Part shown: piece after piece, positions 6,635 to 9,074 of the stretch | Position numbering within the stretch: position 1 is the stretch's first letter | How the letters are laid out: each line of letters opens with the position of its first letter | Assembly (NCBI GenBank): GCA_022790685.1 | Contig: JAAVXQ010000082.1 | Span: 1 to 9,074, forward strand | DNA from: Clostridia bacterium | Lineage (GTDB): Bacteria; Bacillota; Clostridia; TANB77; CAG-508 | Reading direction: 5' to 3' | DNA length: 9,074 bases | Position numbers and translations under genes: made by a program | The notes under the pieces: generated by a model | The model's database searches: none | What the model was told of the DNA's origin: nothing | Seen by the model: only the letters and a program-made list of their open reading frames with translations

Positions 6635-6666
6635 AAATAAATGAGAAAGTGTTTTCTCATTTATTT
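6635..6666 (+). terminator. Perfect hairpin between surface protein and sortase
   Basis: The arms 6635-6648 and 6653-6666 pair perfectly over 14 bp around a GTGT loop. The core is GAGAAA/TTTCTC and the 3' arm ends ATTTATTT, giving only a moderate T-tract. It begins 11 nt after the stop of the LPKTG gene and ends 34 nt before the sortase GTG. It probably acts as a leaky terminator, so that less sortase than substrate is made, or as a 3' stabilising stem. Confidence 0.6.
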
Positions 6667-6700
6667 ACATATATTAAATTATAAATATAGGGAAAAGAAA

Positions 6701-7334
6701 GTGAAATTAAGAAGAGTTATAATAAACGTATATTTTTTTATAAGTATTTTAACCATTTTTATCATGTGCATATTTATAAAAGAGTATAAAACAAAAATTA
6801 ACGAATTAGATATGAAAAAATATGCTATAAAAAAACTTAATCTTTATGATAATATAGAACAAAAATTGAGTGAAAGTGTAAATACTATAAAATATCCTAA
6901 AGTTAATATATTGGAAAAATATAAAGGGTATGAGGTAGATGCAAGGCTGGAAATACCAGATATAAATTTAGACACTTATATTTTAAAAAATTTTTCAGAA
7001 GCAGCTCTTAATGTATCTGTCTCAAAATTTTGGGGACCAGAAGTTAATAGTATAGGAAATTATTGTGTGGCAGGACATAATTTTAGAAATGAAAAAATGT
7101 TTAAGAACTTAAAAAAATTAGATATAGGAAATAGAATTTTTGTATCTGACAATAAGATGCGGAAAAGTAGAATATAAAATATATGACAAATATGAAGTAT
7201 TTCCAGAAAATATAAGTTGTTTATCACAAGAAACCTATGGAAAGAGAGAAATTACACTAATAACCTGTACTACTAGTTCTAAAAAAAGAATTATTATTAA
7301 GGCAAGAGAAGAAGAGTTTTATGAAGAAAAATAG
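6701..7334 (+). pseudogene. Sortase, split by a +1 frameshift
   Basis: Sortases cleave LPXTG-type signals with a Cys/His/Arg active site on the outer membrane face. The first part (6701-7177 frame) has an N-terminal membrane segment, then LEIPDINLDTYILKNF, WGPEVNSIGNYCVAGHNF with the catalytic His, and MFKNLKKLDIGNRIFVSDN. It then drifts to a stop at 7175-7177. The rest continues in the +1 frame (VEYKIYDKYEVFPENIS... to 7334), with TLITCT (catalytic Cys codon 7266-7268) and the Arg of KKRIIIKARE (codon 7287-7289). Removing one base near 7150-7160, for example the A before TGCGGAAAAG, gives one protein of about 210 residues, a normal size for small clostridial sortases, possibly class D-like. 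GTG at 6701 is preferred because AGGG (6689-6692) sits 8 nt upstream; the ATG at 6641 lies inside a hairpin with no Shine-Dalgarno site. The split could be a real mutation, a sequencing error or programmed frameshifting. Its natural substrate is the LPKTG protein just upstream. Confidence 0.85.
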
Positions 7335-7353
7335 AATTTAATAAATAACTTAT

Positions 7354-7374
7354 TTTATTTGAAAAATAAATTTT
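7354..7374 (+). terminator. Weak AT hairpin after the sortase
   Basis: TTTATTT (7354-7360) and AAATAAA (7364-7370) can pair over 7 bp with a 3-nt loop, followed by TTTT. All pairs are A-T, so the stem is unstable. It is the only terminator-like structure between the sortase stop and the next gene. Confidence 0.25.
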
Positions 7375-7402
7375 CATATGATAAAATACAAAATATTATA
7401 AT
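7373..7402 (+). promoter_or_regulatory. Possible promoter for the phosphatase gene
   Basis: TATAAT (7397-7402) is a perfect -10 box, with TTCATA (7373-7378, 4/6 match) 18 nt upstream. The predicted start near 7409 leaves a leader of about 60 nt before the ATG at 7468. The AT-rich context makes chance matches likely. Confidence 0.35.
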
Positions 7403-7467
7403 AATAATTTTATGAAATGACTAATGAGTATATAGTGCTTATAAAAAATAGAAAGAAGAAAAATAAA

Positions 7468-8256
7468 ATGGAAGAATATCTTGAATTTGCAAAGGAAATT
7501 GCAAAAGAAGCTAAAAAAATAATGAAAAAGTATTTTAATACAAAATTAAGTAATGGCGCTACTTACAAAGGAGATAAAACAATAGTTACAATAGCAGATA
7601 AAGAAATAAATTCATACTTAATAGAAAAAGTAAAAGAAAAATATCCAAACCATTCAGTAGATGGAGAAGAAGAGGTATTTGGAAAAAGTGATTATGTATG
7701 GGTATGTGATCCGATAGATGGAACTGCTATGTTTGCAAGAAATATTCCAACTGCTACTTTTTCGTTAGCTTTAGTTGTAAATGGAGAACCAATTATTGGA
7801 GTAATAAATGATGTTTTTACAGACAACTTGTATACAGGGGTTAAAGGAAAAGGTGCTTATAAAAATGATGAAAAAATAAAAGTAAATGACTATTTATTAG
7901 AAGATATGAGAAGTGTAGGACATTATGATATGTGGCCAGAAGCACCATATAAAATATATGATGTAATAAAAGAGCTTGGAAAAAAAGAATACTTTGTAAG
8001 TATAGGAAGTGTTATAAGAGCTTGTGTATGTGTTGCTGCTGGAGAATTTAATCTTGTAATATTTCCAGGAACAGTACATAAAAACTGTGATATTGCAGCT
8101 GTAAAAATTATAGTAGAAGAAGCAGGTGGAAAAGTTACAGATATATTTGGAAATAATCAAAGATATGATGAAAGTATAAATGGAGCTGTTGTAAGCAATG
8201 GAATTATACATGAGGAGGTTATAGAAACAATTAAAAAATTTCTAGATAAAAAATAA
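7468..8256 (+). CDS. Inositol-monophosphatase-family phosphatase
   Basis: This 262-residue cytosolic enzyme belongs to the Mg-dependent, Li-sensitive phosphatase superfamily that hydrolyses inositol phosphate, histidinol phosphate, fructose bisphosphate or PAP. Numbered from ATG 7468, the metal ligands are visible: the acidic cluster GEEE at 66-69, WVCDPIDGTAMF at 78-89 (Asp81, Asp84, Thr86) and NCDIAAVKIIVEEAGGKVTD at 206-225 (Asp208). The full length and all motifs indicate an active enzyme. The frame is open back to an ATG at 7417, but that codon has no Shine-Dalgarno site, and the homologous sequence begins at MEEYLEFAKEIAKEA, so 7468 is preferred. Even there the ribosome site is weak (AGAAAGAAG). 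The substrate cannot be told from sequence; a histidinol-phosphatase role is possible, but nearness to hisS is thin support, since no His biosynthesis gene is in view. Confidence 0.92.
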   Translation: MEEYLEFAKEIAKEAKKIMKKYFNTKLSNGATYKGDKTIVTIADKEINSYLIEKVKEKYPNHSVDGEEEVFGKSDYVWVCDPIDGTAMFARNIPTATFSLALVVNGEPIIGVINDVFTDNLYTGVKGKGAYKNDEKIKVNDYLLEDMRSVGHYDMWPEAPYKIYDVIKELGKKEYFVSIGSVIRACVCVAAGEFNLVIFPGTVHKNCDIAAVKIIVEEAGGKVTDIFGNNQRYDESINGAVVSNGIIHEEVIETIKKFLDKK

Positions 8257-8275
8257 AGTAAATTGTATAAATAAA

Positions 8276-8305
8276 TTGATTTATAAATAAACTGAGTGAT
8301 ATAAT
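8276..8305 (+). promoter_or_regulatory. Strong promoter for the P-loop NTPase gene
   Basis: TTGATT (8276-8281) and a perfect TATAAT (8300-8305) are 18 nt apart, with TGA directly before the -10 box (extended -10). Transcription should start near 8312, about 25 nt before the ATG at 8337. The NTPase gene thus begins its own transcription unit. No convincing terminator separates it from the phosphatase gene; an AT-only 7-bp hairpin (8266-8285) overlaps the -35 box. Confidence 0.7.
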
Positions 8306-8336
8306 TTTTAAATAAATAAAAATAGGAGATATACTA

Positions 8337-9074
8337 ATGATAAATAATAATTTAAAAGTAGGAACTAGAAATAATTTATTACCACAAGATTCAAGCAAAA
8401 TAGTAAAAAATAATAAAATAATAGATTTTTTAGACAAATTTATAAAGGATAAAGCTAACTTAGCATATATTTATGGAAATAAGCTAACAGGAAAAACAAA
8501 AGCTACAACTATATACATAGATGAGTTAATAGAAAAAAATATTTATCAAAATATAATTTGGATAGATATAAAAAACAATAAGCCTCAAAAAGAACAAATT
8601 ATAGATGCAGTATTGCTTTTTATATTAGAAAATAAAGAAAAAATAGATGAAGAAATTAAACAAAATTTAGTAAAAGAATTTATAGAAGAAAATAATAATT
8701 TAATGGTTTTAGATTTTAATGAATATGAAATAGAAGAAGAAATGTTAAAATTTATTAAAACTATTGTAAGCAAAAATAAAATGATAATAATTTCTTGTCA
8801 AAATGTTAAAACATATGAAAATGAACTACCAAAAAATCTGAAATCTTTTGAAAATAAGGAATTTATAAATATAGAGGATTTTAAAAAAGCAATATATGAA
8901 ACTTTAGAATTTCATATAATGACTGAAAATAATGAAGAGTTTATAAATAATATATATAATTTAACAAAAGAATCTCCTTTTGTTATGACTCATATACTTA
9001 AAGAAATAATTGAAAAAAATAAATATGGAGAAAGCTTAGAAAAGGCACTAGAAGAATATGAAAAAATAAGAAAA
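8337..9074 (+). CDS. STAND/NB-ARC-like P-loop NTPase, 3' end beyond window
   Basis: The frame is open from ATG 8337 to the window edge (246 codons, no stop), so only the N-terminal part is seen. ATG is supported by AGGAG (8324-8328), 8 nt upstream. After about 40 residues comes YIYGNKLTGKTKAT, a Walker A motif (Gly47 to Thr54, GxxxxGKT). A strand IIWIDIK (73-79) follows, then a Walker B-like strand NLMVLDF (121-127, Asp126), and a strand MIIISCQN (149-156) where STAND proteins carry their sensor. About residues 177-230 would be the helical domain, including a NLTKESPFVMTHIL stretch like the G-x-P helix of such ATPases. This order matches NB-ARC/AAA+-type switch ATPases, which join a sensor or effector to ATP-driven oligomerisation, in regulators and some antiphage systems. 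The effector or repeat domains that would decide the role lie outside. Walker B has one Asp followed by Phe rather than the usual acidic pair. Confidence 0.72.
   Translation, partial: MINNNLKVGTRNNLLPQDSSKIVKNNKIIDFLDKFIKDKANLAYIYGNKLTGKTKATTIYIDELIEKNIYQNIIWIDIKNNKPQKEQIIDAVLLFILENKEKIDEEIKQNLVKEFIEENNNLMVLDFNEYEIEEEMLKFIKTIVSKNKMIIISCQNVKTYENELPKNLKSFENKEFINIEDFKKAIYETLEFHIMTENNEEFINNIYNLTKESPFVMTHILKEIIEKNKYGESLEKALEEYEKIRK

Noticed and set aside
6641..6700. ATG 6641 as the sortase start
   Set aside because: It lies inside a perfect hairpin, has no Shine-Dalgarno site and would add a non-sortase-like N terminus; GTG 6701 has a good site 8 nt upstream.
7417..7467. ATG 7417 as the phosphatase start
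   Set aside because: No Shine-Dalgarno site, and the added 17 residues (TNEYIVLIKNRKKKNK) do not look like the start of the family, which begins at MEEYLEFAKEIAKEA.
7897..8773. Minus-strand open frames across the phosphatase and NTPase genes
   Set aside because: They are rich in Ser, Tyr, Ile and Phe, as expected from reading A-rich coding strands backwards; they have no motif or ribosome site.

Overview
The window looks like chromosome from a very AT-rich, Gram-positive Bacillota, most likely a Clostridia-type gut bacterium. The reasons are the A/T-rich codons, purine-rich Shine-Dalgarno sites before most genes, TTG and GTG starts, a sortase/LPXTG pair, and an L,D-transpeptidase of the clostridial type. 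No species can be named from the sequence alone. One gene (621-2027, minus strand) is visibly richer in G+C than everything around it and may be acquired.

Layout. 53-481 is a Nudix hydrolase on the plus strand, facing a minus-strand membrane-anchored L,D-transpeptidase (621-2027); a GC-rich hairpin terminator (530-556) lies between them. The L,D-transpeptidase has a perfect-consensus promoter (2095-2123). Only about 31 bp away, a second strong promoter (2155-2183) fires the other way into a 300-base leader and then hisS, histidyl-tRNA synthetase (2490-3863). After hisS come a membrane-anchored two-domain protein with a possible serpin-like C-terminal domain (3980-5284), a strong terminator, an LPKTG cell-wall-anchored surface protein with a cohesin-like domain (5470-6624), and its likely sortase (6701-7334), which is split by a +1 frameshift. 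Next are an inositol-monophosphatase-family phosphatase (7468-8256) and, behind its own promoter, the first 246 codons of a P-loop (STAND/NB-ARC-like) NTPase that runs off the window (8337-9074).

The most interesting element is the hisS leader. It encodes a 17-residue peptide, with its own Shine-Dalgarno site, that contains three consecutive His codons (CAT CAT CAT, 2244-2252). It also contains mutually exclusive RNA hairpins that end in a 20-bp terminator (2347-2397). The pairings fit classical ribosome-mediated attenuation. A ribosome stalled on the His codons frees segment 2259-2266 to pair with 2289-2296. That releases 2309-2320 to pair with 2356-2368 and break the terminator. A ribosome that reaches the stop codon covers 2259-2266, lets 2283-2293 pair with 2304-2314, and the terminator forms. 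Aminoacyl-tRNA synthetase genes in Bacillota are usually controlled by T-box riboswitches, and no T-box motif is visible here, so a His-codon leader peptide upstream of hisS in such an organism is unusual.

The surface-protein and sortase genes form a natural substrate/enzyme pair, separated by a perfect hairpin that should lower sortase transcription. The phosphatase and the NTPase have no evident functional tie to the rest.
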